This document shows positions 44,001 through 55,500 of a stretch of DNA of 64,000 nt, one piece after another; within the stretch, counting starts at the first letter, position 1, and each line of letters opens with the position of its first letter. Source of the stretch: Edaphochlamys debaryana (Eukaryota; Chlorophyta; Chlorophyceae; Chlamydomonadales); assembly GCA_016858145.1 (NCBI GenBank), contig JAEHOE010000021.1:1116001-1180000 (forward strand). The letters are read 5' to 3'. Under the pieces are notes generated by a model that worked only from the letters and a program-made list of their open reading frames with translations, searched no databases and was not told where the DNA came from. Position numbers and translations under genes: made by a program.

Positions 44001-47000
44001 CTCCCCCTCCAATCCCCCTCCCTCCCCCTCCCCCCCCCTCCCTCCCCCCTCCCTCCCCCTCCCTCCCCCTCCCTCCCCCTCCCTCCCCCTCCCCCTCCCT
44101 CCCCCTCCCTCTCCCCCTCCCCGTCCAATCCCCCCCTCCCCCTTCCCCCCTCTATGCCCCCCCCCTCGCCTGCACGAAGTAGGCCATACATGCGAACGAG
44201 TGTGTCTAACGCCCGTGCCGCTACGGCACGAAACACACACACGCCCCCCCCTCGCCCTCCCTCCCCCCTCCCTCCCCCCCGTCGCCTGCACGAAGTAGGC
44301 CATACATGCGAACGAGTGTGTCTAACGCCCGTGCCGCTACGGCACGAAACACACACACGCCCCCTCCCCCCCCCTCCCTCCCCCTCCCTCCCCCCCTCGC
44401 CTGCACGAAGTAGGCCATGCAGGCGAAGAGGTGCGTGAAGAGCAGCGTGACGGTCACCAGCTTGACCAGGCGCATCATGTGGATGTCGGCGTCCCACGTG
44501 TCCTGTTGGGGGGGGGCAGGTGAGGGGGAGGGGGAGGGAGAGGGGTGGAGGGCAGGGATGGGGGGAGGAGAGAGGGTCAGCAGGTGACATGGTCTCCCGT
44601 ACTCTGCTGCTAGAAGGGGGAGGGTGGCGGGGGGAGAGGGATGGCTGGAGCGGGCATAGCAAGGGCATGTGAAGGAGGCAACGAGGACCCGGGTCAGCGG
44701 GTCCAGGTCCGCTTGGCGACTCCCCTTGCTGTTCCTCTCGGCACCTTCCCTCGACACCCCTTCCCCTGGATGCCGCCATGCCGTACCCTGCCGTACCTGC
44801 CACTTGCTGAGGTACAGCAGGAAGCGCGGTACGATGCAGAGCGAGATGAGCGCGAAGAGGCGCATTAGTAGGCCCTCGTGCACGCCGCACGTGCCGGTCC
44901 CGCCGGGGATGCCCGCCTCCACCGTACGACACGCGATCACGCTGATCAGGGCGTACGGCAGAGCCCCCGCAACGTCCAGCGCTAGCCACGTGCGGCAGTA
45001 GCGCCGGAAGACCAGCGTCTTTGTCATTACGATCTCGCCATCCCGGTCATATCTGCATGCGTCATGGGGCAGGATGAAGATAAGCTAAATCCTTCAAATG
45101 AAGTACCATGTAGCGATACACTGGATACTGAGGGGGGGGCCGATTGGCTCAGCATGGAGTACGCAGGGGCAGATGAGCCGGGGGGCCGGATGGGTAGGAT
45201 AGAAATCAGTGCGCGGCCGCAGACGAGACTGGGGTTGTGCTAGAGCTCTGGAAGTCGTACAGGACCGGGCTGTCGTACAGCTGCATGACTCACCCCGTCA
45301 TGAAGTTGGCGACCACGTGGCCCATCCATGCGGCGCTGCATGCCAGATTGACCACAAGGTACGGCAGGGCGGTTGTGACTGTGCTGAAGGCCACCTGAGG
45401 AGGTAGACGAAAGGGTAACGAAGGTAGACGAAAGGGGTGACAAAGGGCATCACGTTCAAGGGGGCAGAAGAGGTTACGCCATGCGTCAAGCCTCTGCCCC
45501 CGCCCCTAACTCTTCCCCCCATGTCCTCCGCTCCCTCTCTTCCCCTTGCCCCTGTCACAATGATCTTCTCGTCCTCCCATCCGCTGCACTCTTTCGCACC
45601 CCCACGCACCCCCACGCCTGGAGCGGCCGTGACACACAGGAAAGGAAAGGGTGTTGCCAGGAATCGGCCCCATCTCGTCCTTCGAATACCCCTCCCCCTT
45701 ACCTGCTGGGGCTCGATCACCGCCATTAGCAGCGCCACCGCTGCCTCTTCCCCCTCCCTCCATCCTCCCCTCCTCCCTCTCTCCCCCTCCTTCCCTTCCC
45801 CCACTCGCCCCTCTGCACCTCTCCTTCCCTCCTCTCCCCCCCACCTGCAGCGGTACGATCACGGCCATCAACAGTGCCACCACGGCCCAGCACATGTCCA
45901 GGCGCTGCCGTACGGAGGAGTAGGGGTGCAGCCAGACCTGACAGGGGGGAGGAGGGGGAGGGGGGGAGGAGGGAGGGGGTGGAAGTGGGGTGAGACGGCG
46001 ATGGCGTTGCGCACCAGACATGCGCATGAGGCATTCAGTGGCCGCTCCGCTGATTCCCATCCCCATGCGCACGCACTTTGTTGGCGTTGCCATCAGCCTC
46101 GTCGCCGGTTCCTGCCACCTGCGACGGGCAAGGAGGTAGGGGCACACAAGGGATCATCCGTTGTGGTCTCTGTGCCGGCCAGCCACGCACCTCCTATAAC
46201 TCCACCATGCAAGAGACACATACACAGTTCCGAGACAGTCGGCAACCCCGAGCCTCCCTCCTCTGCCCCCTTCACCCCCTTCACCAACAGCGCCTGGCAA
46301 CTCATCGTCCCCACATCAGCTCACCTTGGTGTACGCACTGCCGAAGATTCGTAGCATGTACGAATCCGCACCGGCATCCTGCCTCCTCAGCGCCGCAGCC
46401 TCCCCGTCCTCCGTGACCTCCCCGCTCCTCTGCTTGTGCAGCGCTTCATGCGCCTGCCGTACCATTGCCATGGTCGGCCCACTGTTTCCACACCCGGTCG
46501 AGGTGGCGGCGCTGCCGGCAGCGGCAGCGGAGGTGGCGTCCGTCGGCGGCGCCTTGGCGAAACGGACCTTGCCGCCGCCGCCGCCGCCGCCGGAGGCGCG
46601 GTCTGAGCTGGCGGCTGTGCCTGTGCTCGAGTGGCTGCCGGCGGCGGAGATCCGAGGGCCGCTGCATTGGAGAATGGGATGAAAGGTGAGAAGGAGGAGG
46701 AGAGCGGGAGTATTGTGAAGGGAGGGAGCCCTGCCGGGGGCCCGCGCCGTTGCTCCGTTCATTACCCTGAAAGTTGTCCCGACCTCCTTAGGGCTCTCAT
46801 TCCCAGAATAGCCCCTCACAGGGCATATCACTATCGGCCGTGTTCCTTATCCGGGCTGCAGCCCCCGCGCCCCCCTCCCCACCGCCCCCACTCACAGTAC
46901 AGCCACGCCGCCCCCGAGCTGCCGTACAGCCCCCTGCGAAATCGATCGCGGCCTGGCGCCATCTGCCGTACTCGCCGCGATCAGACCCGTGACCGAGCCG

Positions 47001-50000
47001 CGCCCGTTGATCGAGCGATGCCCCTTGTCGGCCCCATTCGCAAGGGCACCATTGGGAGCACGAAAGGATCTGTGACCACCAGTGCCGGGGCCCTCGCTGA
47101 TCCGCTTTCCATTGGGTCTGGTGCCAAGCGCGGTTGTGGCGGTGGCGGTGGTGGCGGAGGGGCCGTGGGGGAGCGCAGCGAGGCGGTCGGAGCGGCGGCG
47201 CGAGGCGGCGCGGCGGAGGCTGGTGACCTTGTCGCCGTGCTCGGAAGGCGAGCCGTCGCCGGAAGACGAATCGTCGAGCGGCGGCAGCTGGGAGGCTGTG
47301 TTGGGCGGCGCGGGGGGCCCGGAGGAGGGGCCGTGGCTGGGCTGGCGGTGCGCGGTGGTGGGCCGGGAGCGGGCGGCGGTGGGGCGGGCGGTGGTGGGCC
47401 GGTCTCGAGCGGTCGTGGGGCGGTCTCGGGCGGTGGTGGGGCGGGAGTGGGCACTCTTAGACCTGCAGGACGTCAGAGGGAGGCGCAAGCACGGGATAGG
47501 ATTGGGGCTGCAACATACCATCAACAACAGCGTTGCAGACGGGGGATCAGGCCTCTACACCCCCAGGGCCGTATAATTGCTGCACCGGGGACACCGCAAA
47601 CCTTCAATAATTATCCCCAAGACAGCATAGGTGAGGACACTAGATCAATGAGCGTCTAGTCGCCTTGTACGCACCTCGCCAGACGCGGGATCAGGCCTCT
47701 GCAGTCTACGCTCTCGACACCGCAACCCATGGACACCCATCCCCAGGTCTAAAAGCACGTACCTCGCCAGCGCGGATCTCAGCAACACATCCAGGTCGCT
47801 GGCACCGCTGTCGCTGTCCTCGCCGCCCTCGTCGCCGCCGTCACCGCGGCCCATATTCGTACGGCGCCGTACTGACTGCGCGCGCGCCGGTACGACCATC
47901 ACGTCCATGACCACCGTACGGCCGCCGTGCGCGCCCGCCGTACGACCAACCACCGCCGTGCTGCGGCTCAGCGCCGCCGTGGTGCTGCCGTCACCCACCG
48001 CCGCCGCCGCCGCCGCGGCGGCGGTGCGGGAATGCGTACGGCTCGCGACGCGCGACGTAACCGAAGTCTCGTCCCGGAGGGACCGCACGTGGGTCTCGGC
48101 GTCGTGCTCCACGTCTGACCGGCGGTGCTCGTACGACACGCGGCGGCGGCTGCTGACGCCTCTGTCCTTACGTGACCGCGTGTGGGCCGCGTCCCTAGGG
48201 ACGTAGACGCGTCGGTTGTCGTTGTCGTCCGCGTCATCAGGCGGATGGCCGTTGTGGTGGTTGAGGTGGTTGGGGGGGTGATCTGTCAGGTCGTGGCCGT
48301 CGTCGCCAGCGGGATTGTGGCGGCCGGCTTGGGGTGTGTGCGCGTGGCGATGGGAGCGAGACTGGGAATGGGCGAGCTGGGGTGTCTGGTCGGGCTCGGT
48401 GATGGCAACCCGACGGGACGAAGACTTTGACGGCGGCGGCGGCCCTGCCGCCTCCGCTGACGGCGCCGCCGGATCCGCTGACGGCGCCGCCGGATCTGTC
48501 GCCTGTGGCGGCGGCGGCAGCTGCTCCGATGCAGGCGTCGGCGGCGGCGCGCCTCCGCCAGGTGCCGCCTCCGCCGCTGGCGGCGCGTCAGGCGCAGGTT
48601 CCGACGGCGGCGGCGCCGTCGGCGACTGCGGAACTTCGATGGACAGCAGTTTGTAAGAGGACCTGTGCCCGCCGCCGCTACTAGTACTCGCACCCGAGCC
48701 GGTGCCGCCGGCGCCGCCGCCACGCTCGACGTCAATGTGGTGCCTCTCGCCAAGGGGCGACAGGCGGCCTGCCGCCGGCTTGACCTCCGTCAGCGGCGCC
48801 GCCGCCGCCGCCGTCAGCGGCATCGGCGGATGCAGGTGGTGGAACGTGCTGATGGAATCCAGCCGCCCGCCGCCAACCTGCTCCGCCGCCAACCGATCTG
48901 GCGGCGCGCCGGCGACACTGCTCCGTCGGCTCCCGCCGCCGCCGCCGCCGCCACCGCCACCAACGCTGGTACGGTGATGGTCCGGCAGTACTCGAGCGTC
49001 CATGGTGCTTGCCCGTTGAGGCGACCGCAGGTTTTTGGGGTCCGTACGACCGCCTGCGCTGTCCGAGTCATAGTGGTGCCCGTACTGCTGCCGTAACGCC
49101 TGCAGCTGCAGTTGCAATAGCACGGGCGACCTGCCTGGCGACTTGCGGTCTTGCGCGCCGCCGCCGCCGGTCCCGCCGCCGCCAGTCCCGCCACCGCCAG
49201 TGATACCGCCGCCGCCAGTGATCCCGCCGCCGCCAGTGGTGCCGCCGCCACCCCCTTGGCCGGAATGGCTAAAGGAGCCGCCATGCGACGTGTCGCTCGC
49301 GCGCCGCCGGCGATGCGCCAACGCGTCGGTTCGGCTCCCGTGTCGCGGTGCGACGATTCGTATTCCGTCGCCCGTGTCCGACATCCGGACGCTGCTCCCT
49401 GCGCCGTCAGACAGCCGCCGCCGGTACCCATCGCCGTACATTGACCCTGCCGCGGGGCCGGCCATGAAGGCAGTCAGGCCGGAACCCCGCCGGCTGCGGC
49501 CCGTGCCGGCGCCGTCACCGCCTCCGCCGGCGCTGGAGCGCGGCTGCATTCGCCCTGCCGTCGCCGTTGCCGTTGCCGCTGCCGCCGCCAGCGTCGCCTG
49601 TGGATCTTCTGGCGGCCGCTTGGCCCCAGCAAAGGACGGCGCGGGCATGAGTGACCGTTGCTCTGCTGCCGCCGCCGCCGCCGCCGCCACCACCGCCGCC
49701 GCCGTGTCGATCCAGGCACCGTCGCCATGGAAGCTAGACACGTGCGCCCGTAACGCCTGGTCCGTCAGCCGTACGGACGGGCTGGACTTAACGCCCTGCA
49801 CAGCCCCTCCCGCGCCTGATCCGCTTTCCGCACCACCCCCAACAAGGGTAGTGGTGGCGACTGCTGGTGCAGGGGTTGCAATACCGCTGGCGGAGGCGCG
49901 TTGGCCATCGCCTGAACCACCCGCCAAGGCTGCGGGCCGGCCTAGGGACCCCCGGGGCTTCCGTTCCGGCGTCCCGCCGCCGCCCCCGCTTCCACCCCGG

Positions 50001-51364
50001 CCTCGGGCAGCAGATGAAAGGTCACCGCCTCCGCTGCCGCCGGGCTGAGCGCCGCCGTGCGACTGCCGATCTGCCGTACCGGCGTACGACAGGCGGCCAG
50101 CGCCGCCGGTATGAGATGTCCTGCATTACAGCCGCATGTGAGTTGCAGCAAACTGGGGGGTTGGGCCCGGCAATGCAGCACACATGGAAGCGGCCAAGCC
50201 TGGAGGCCCCCCACGCCAAGTACCGGTGGTCCACCCACCGCTTCTCCGTCCGCCGGCCGCCACCTGCCCCAGACGGCCGCTCTTCCTCCGGCAGAGCGCT
50301 CCGGCTGCTGCGCCCCGCCACGATCCCCGTCACATATCCGCGCTCCCGATCTCGATCCCGATCTCGATCTCGATCCCGATCCCGCTCGGCGCCGCCCGAG
50401 CTCATGAGGCGCGGGTCGGAGCCCGGCGGCAGGCCCCCGCCCCCCGAGGAGTCCGCGTGGGATGTGCGGGCCGGGCGGCGGGCGGCGACCGTGGCCACAT
50501 CGCCGGTCAGCTGGTGGGGCGTGGGGGAAGGGAGTTCGCTGACGCGTCAATGGGTGTTGCGTGCTTCTCTTCAGCCCCTGCTCCCCGCTCAAACAAACCC
50601 CTGCGTGCTCGAGCCCGTTCGTCGCTTTCGAGCCGGGCCCGAGCCGTACAAAGCCGCGAGAGTCTCGCAGACAAGCGCCCCCGCACCTTGCGGCCATCGC
50701 CTCTGCCCAGCCTCGGCCCCGCCAGGTCGCCCGAAGACTGGTGCTGCAACGCGTCCATGCCGCCCCGACTCTTGCGTCGGGGCTGGTTGGCGGAGGCGTC
50801 GACGACATCACCACCTGCCAGCTTCATGGACGGAAGCTGGGGCGTGCTGTGGGGGTGGGACTGTTGGTGGTGGCCGGGTGGGCCTGCGCCCTCGGTGCCA
50901 GCAACATGAGTCACGGAGATGCGCTGTGACGTGGCGCCGGGCCTGGGCCCGTCGCGGGCCCCACGGCCGTCCGCCGCCGCAGCCCCTGCCGGGGCCGGCG
51001 GCGGCGCTGGCGGGGGCCCGGTCCCGGTCCCTGGCCCTGGCCCTGGCCCGGGCTTGGCCCGCGTCGCCGGCAGGTCTCGAAGGAAGCGTTGCAGCTGCTG
51101 CACTGCCCCACCGGTAGAGGGGCCGTCGCTGGGAATGGTCTGCTTAGGGGCATCGGGACGAGCTGGGCTGGCGGCTGCGGAACGGGAGGCAGGAGGGTTC
51201 CGCTTCTTGGCTGGCGAGCCCCCTGCCCGCTGCGCTGGCGCCGGCGGAGGAGCAGGAGCAGGGGCTGCAGCAGCCCCCGGCTCCGCTCCCTGTGGTGGCT
51301 GCGCCGCCCCCTTGGCCTCCAGCTCCGCCAGCAGCTGCTCACGTGCGGACGCCCAGTCCGCCAT
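38016..51364 (-). CDS. Cyclic-nucleotide-binding voltage-gated-type ion channel, 2,609 residues
   Basis: 21 exons join in phase: 51364-50687, 50510-50224, 50120-47763, 47462-46896, 46661-46325, 46118-46077, 45937-45845, 45394-45294, 45052-44797, 44502-44401, 43790-43689, 43540-43436, 43039-42971, 42717-42598, 42402-42280, 41832-41758, 41636-41583, 41280-41229, 40693-40569, 40474-40294 and 40018-38016. Residues 1-1420 are low-complexity. S1 is about 1436-1454, S2 about 1455-1487, S3-S4 about 1488-1573, S5 about 1574-1607 and pore/S6 about 1608-1690, followed by a C-linker and a cyclic-nucleotide-binding domain about 1745-1885 (FGEFGILAFL, VRTAAARAEECC). In place of GYGD the filter region reads VVMGSNVDSV, so potassium selectivity is unlikely. 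S4 is poor in Arg/Lys. The C-terminal 670 residues are again Ala/Gly/Ser-rich. The donor after S5 is GC rather than GT. The ATG at 51364 has a good context (GCCATGGCG). The membrane and ligand-binding core is firm; the N-terminal exons are less so. Confidence 0.82.
40694..41035. repeat. Intronic G-rich minisatellite
   Basis: Within one channel-gene intron, GAGGGGATAGGG-type units repeat many times on the plus strand, with shorter GAGGGG variants. The plus strand could form G-quadruplexes; the transcript (minus) is C-rich. Confidence 0.85.
42145..42180 (-). repeat. Intronic copy of a CNBD exon end
   Basis: The last 27 bases of the exon ending at 42280 (GTGCGGGCCATGGTGTCC and on), plus the donor GTGG, recur unchanged about 115 bp downstream inside the following intron. 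Confidence 0.85.
43950..44160. repeat. Intronic polypyrimidine tract
   Basis: Long run of CCCTCC units on the plus strand inside the intron after the S5 exon. Smaller stretches of the same kind separate the exon-end copies at 44.2-44.4 kb. Confidence 0.85.
44166..44396 (-). repeat. Two intronic copies of the S5 exon end
   Basis: ATGGCCTACTTCGTGCAG followed by the GC-type donor GCGA ends the S5 exon at 44401. The same 18 bases (with the donor) recur near 44282-44304 and 44166-44187, each followed by the same 65-bp tail containing CCGTAGCGGCACGGGCGTT. The spacing is about 115 bp, so this is a tandem array that includes the exon border. Confidence 0.85.
45699..45743 (-). repeat. Intronic near-copy of the S1 exon end, possible mini-exon
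   Basis: The end of the S1 exon encodes VALLMAVIVPLQ. 100 bp downstream in the intron a diverged copy encodes VALLMAVIEPQQ with its own GTAAGG donor and an AG acceptor (GAAGAG). Read from that AG it would be a 42-base, in-phase mini-exon with no stop. Confidence 0.7.
50345..50395. repeat. Hexanucleotide microsatellite in coding sequence
   Basis: TCGATCCCGATC-type hexamers encode an Arg-Asp dipeptide run in exon 2 of the channel gene (minus strand). Confidence 0.8.
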
Positions 51365-52527
51365 GGCTCAGAAATGCCTTCAGCAACCCTCAGCGACCAT
51401 CGAGGCGGAACCAGCGCGTCGGAAGCCAGCGCTGTCCACAGTTCCCGAGCATCATCGTCAGCACCGTGTGCCGAGCCTAGCGCTCCTGGGGCAGCGCACG
51501 CCACCGACCAAGGGCCGCATGCGTCTCGCCGCTGGAGCACTCCTCGAGCCAAATGTAATTGAGTCTTGCACTATGCCCTATAGGTCGTGCAGTTGGCGCT
51601 CAGCGACGGCATCTGGGCAGCGTCTCCGTGGAAGGATTGGTATAGTTCTCGTCGAAGCAAATGTCGCGCGCCGGCGTTTCAGACTACTGCAGATGCTGTG
51701 CAGTCTCTTGTTCAGGTGTTGCCGCCTATGCGCTGCTTGAAATGATTGCGTAAAGAGCACCCGAGAACTTGTGAGTAAAGCCTTTGCGCTGAGACCAGCC
51801 TTTGCTACGTCTGTGCTACTTTGTATGACTCCAGACTTCTACACGTATCGCTTGTGCCTGAGACGGACCCCTCGCCTTCCAAACCCCACGGCACGCGTTG
51901 GCACCATCCACGATGTCTCGCGCCTACACCTCCCCCCCACGGCGCCCCCCTTGTCCCGTCAGCTTTGGTCGTGACCTGACTTGATTTCAGGCCAGCGCGA
52001 GCTTCAGGCAAAGCCTACTCACGTGGCGGTCCTGAGTCCTGTGACCGCCCTTCCCAGTGCCCGCTCGGCAAGGCACCAGCATGAGCGACTGGGCGCAACT
52101 ATCAAGGGTTGCATGCAACACGCTGTGGGGCCAGCATGAGCCAGGGGTGCCGGGTGGGTTCGTGGGAATCGTGGCAACGGTGCAAGGCGAGCGCAGATCG
52201 CGCCTGGGCCCGGCAGGAGCAAAAGGCACCCATGACTTCCTTGCCGCTCCATAGCACAGCACTTTTCTGAACACCACACGCTGCCTTACGTGCTGCATCC
52301 CGCGTGAAGGCGCTGCTGCAAATTGAACCTTCCTCTAGCTGGTTGGCTCTTACCGCGTGCTGCACCCCAATACAGCAAATGCAGCATGCGTTACATATAG
52401 AGCACGCTGAATTGCCGGCTAAGTCGCTGCGCCTGGTTTGAGCGACGGCATCGCGGCCAGGCGCAGACTTCAAGCGCTCCTGCTGCTGACACGACGTGAA
52501 GCATTCATTTCAGCTGACAGCGCGATT
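51365..52527. promoter_or_regulatory. Divergent promoter region
   Basis: 1.16 kb between the ATG of the channel gene (minus) and the ATG of the sulfotransferase-like gene (plus); both promoters should lie here. I see no strong TATA box. ACATATAGAG at about 52393-52402 is a weak candidate about 130 bp before the plus-strand ATG. Confidence 0.4.
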
Positions 52528-55500
52528 ATGAGGCAGACGGTCGCGGCCGGGTGTCCGCGCCCAGCTGCCCGCCCACGGCAGCAGCTCGCCCCGGCCCTGC
52601 TACTGCTTCCCCTCCTCCTCCCGGCGGCACTATCGGCCTCCCTGCGGCGCGCCCTGCTCGACAGCAGCGCTTCCGGAGTCGGCGGCATTCACAGCTCGGG
52701 CTCCACGACGCTCGTGTCAGACCGGTTGCCGAGCATCTTCTTCGGCCCGGATGGCACGCATCTCGCGACGTCGAACGCAACTGCCCGGTCAACGCTGCGG
52801 GCTCAGCTCGACGTGCTGCTAGACTCTGTGGATGCACACTTCGGGGGGTTGCTAGAGCGCGCGCACGAGCTGCACGAGCCGACGGCGGCTGCGTTGCTGC
52901 AGGTGGGGGGGGGGGGCGGACGCCGGCGGCAAGGGGCTCGGCAGGGCAGCATGAAGACATGTTCAGGGGGACGTCTGCCTCGTGTGCATCACGACCGACC
53001 GATCGGGGAAATCCTTTCATAAGAAACTGCTTTAGTCAGGGTGGTCTGTCTGGAAGTGGCATGCATGGGTGCATGGGCGCTCGGGTGCCGTACTGCGGGG
53101 ACGGACCCGTGCTGGACTGCAGTACGCACACGTCTGTCCGAGCACCACTGGGGTTATGAACTTCCTTCCCTCGCGACCCGGTGCCCATCATACCCACCAC
53201 ATGCCAGGAGCTACTCCTGCTCCACCCTAGCGCGAATGCCACTAAGGCCTCCGAGGCCCTGCCGGCCCGCCTCTCGGCCACCCTCTCCCCGCCCGACCTG
53301 GCGCACTGGGCCGAACGCGCGGGGGAGCGGCTCGCCTCGCTCCCGCCGCACCTGTCGTACCCCGTCGTACGGCGGTTAGTCACGGCGGTCGTCGTACGGG
53401 CCTGGCTGGACGGCGGCGCCAAGCCGTTCTCGGCGGCGGACGAGACTGCCGTACGGGGGCTGTTTGTACAGGTGGTGGGACCAAGGGATGCGGAGGGTAC
53501 GGGCCGGGTGGCGAGCACACGGTTTTGCGCTGCCTACGAGCTGCATGCCTTGAAAAAATCAAACAGCAAGCGCAAGCGGCTAGGCGCACAGAGATCTAAG
53601 ACGGCCCACTCACCGCTCCCCTGCCCCCGCTCCGCCCCCGCCCCTCCACTCCGCCCCCGCCCGCGACCCTCTACTACCGCACCGGCCCCAACCCCGCCAG
53701 CTCTACTCGCTCCATCGGCGCGGGGCGGTGCATCGCGGGATCATGGACTACCAGCACGGTGGGTATTGGATCCAGGGGATCAAGGATTCTGGAGGGGGTC
53801 CAGGATCCAGGTGGGGGGCTTGGGCTATCGGCAGGGGGTCCCGAGGGGGGTGTAGGGTTGCCGGCAGGGATCCACAGGGGGTGCCTACACAAACTGAAGA
53901 TCGCACCAGGGGCCGTAGGGTCTGGACGTTTGAGGTAGACGGGTTTCCAGGAAGCCAGGCAGAGGCGGGACATGGGTTGCTTAATTACGGGGGGCAAGGG
54001 CAAGGGCAGGGCCAAGGTAGCCAAGCCATGGGTTGAGGGGGGCTGTCTTGGCGGAAAGGGGCTGAGCTGCGGGCCGCAGTGATGTGCGACCCCTGCAACG
54101 ACGCACAACGGTGCGTTCAAGGTGTGTCGGAGCCGCCTATGTGGGATCCGAAGCAATGTGTTCATCCTCCTTGCCTCTTCCTCCCCTTACCGGCAGTTTC
54201 TAAAAGCGGGGGCACGAGCTGGTGCCACGCGGCACGTGAGTGGTCGTGGAAGGGGGGTGCAGAAGGTTTCATGGTGGGCAGGGGGTGGACACTGGACAGG
54301 GGACAGCCAAGGAGTGGAGGCAGAGGGCGCTGTTGGTTGGGGCACTGTACGTGGGGCTGGGTCGCAGTGGTGACTTTGGTCTGCACCCTGCGGATCGCCG
54401 CAGAGATCAACGGCTGTACGACACAGAAATTTGACAAGTTCCACGTGTGCGCGATCAAGGCGTTCCAGGACAAGGTGTGTGGGCAAAATTGTGCCAGCGG
54501 GGATGAGGGGGGCAAGTACGTAGGACGGGACCTTGGGGCGCGCTGGCCGTCCCATGTCGGCCTCACAAAGTAAGCCCCCTCCCTGCCAAGCGCTCCCATG
54601 TCGGTCTCTGCGTGCTTCTCGTGGAAACCTTGCTGTTCGTCCCCCAGAACTTGCTTGCAATGTCAAACTTCGGTCTGCCCTCTTCAAGCACGCAATCCCT
54701 TCAGCCCCCCATTCTCCGCCCACCCCACCCCACCCTCTTTACTGGTCCCTCTCCCACTCCGCCGCTCCTAGCTCTCCGCCTCCGCCGAAGCGGTTCCTCT
54801 CCGCCCACCCCACCCCTACCCTGCCCCTCGGCTCCCACCCCCACCCTACCCTGCCTCCAGGTGCGGTGGATCGACGGCAACGCCCACGCCCGGCTCACGG
54901 GCGGTCCCCCCACGCGCTGGGCGCTGCACGGCACGCTCCGCAACGGCAGTGCGCCGGGGTGCGAGGAGCGCGGGCAGGCCATGCGGGAGGGCAAGTGGAG
55001 CTACTACAGGTGCGGGGGGATGGGTGGGGAGGGGGGTCGGGGAGGGGGGTCCGGGAGGGGGGTCGGGGAGGGGGGTCAGAGAGGGGGGTCGGGGAGGGGG
55101 GCAGGAGGGAAGGGACAAGGCAGGGGGTGGCATGCTGCGAAAGAAGCAGCTGACATGAGTGCTCGGGAAAGCAGGGAAGGGCGCAGGCGTTGCGAAAGGG
55201 GGCGCGGGACAAGGGCGCACATCATAACGGCACGGGACTGGACCTTCGAGCCATGTGCGACCTGACCCTGTCAGCAACTCGCATGAAGGGATCGTGGAGC
55301 GCAGCTCAGCCTGGAGCCATCCCGACTTCCCGAGCCTCTGCCCGTCTGCTCCCTCTGCCCCTTCTTCCCCATCCCCTTCCTTCACCATAGAGTGTGTCCC
55401 TGTGTCCCTGCACCCCACAACGCCCTTTGCCTGACCGCCAGCCCCCTCTGCCCCCCTTTGTCGCCACCCCACCCCACCCCACGTACCCCCCAGCAATGAG

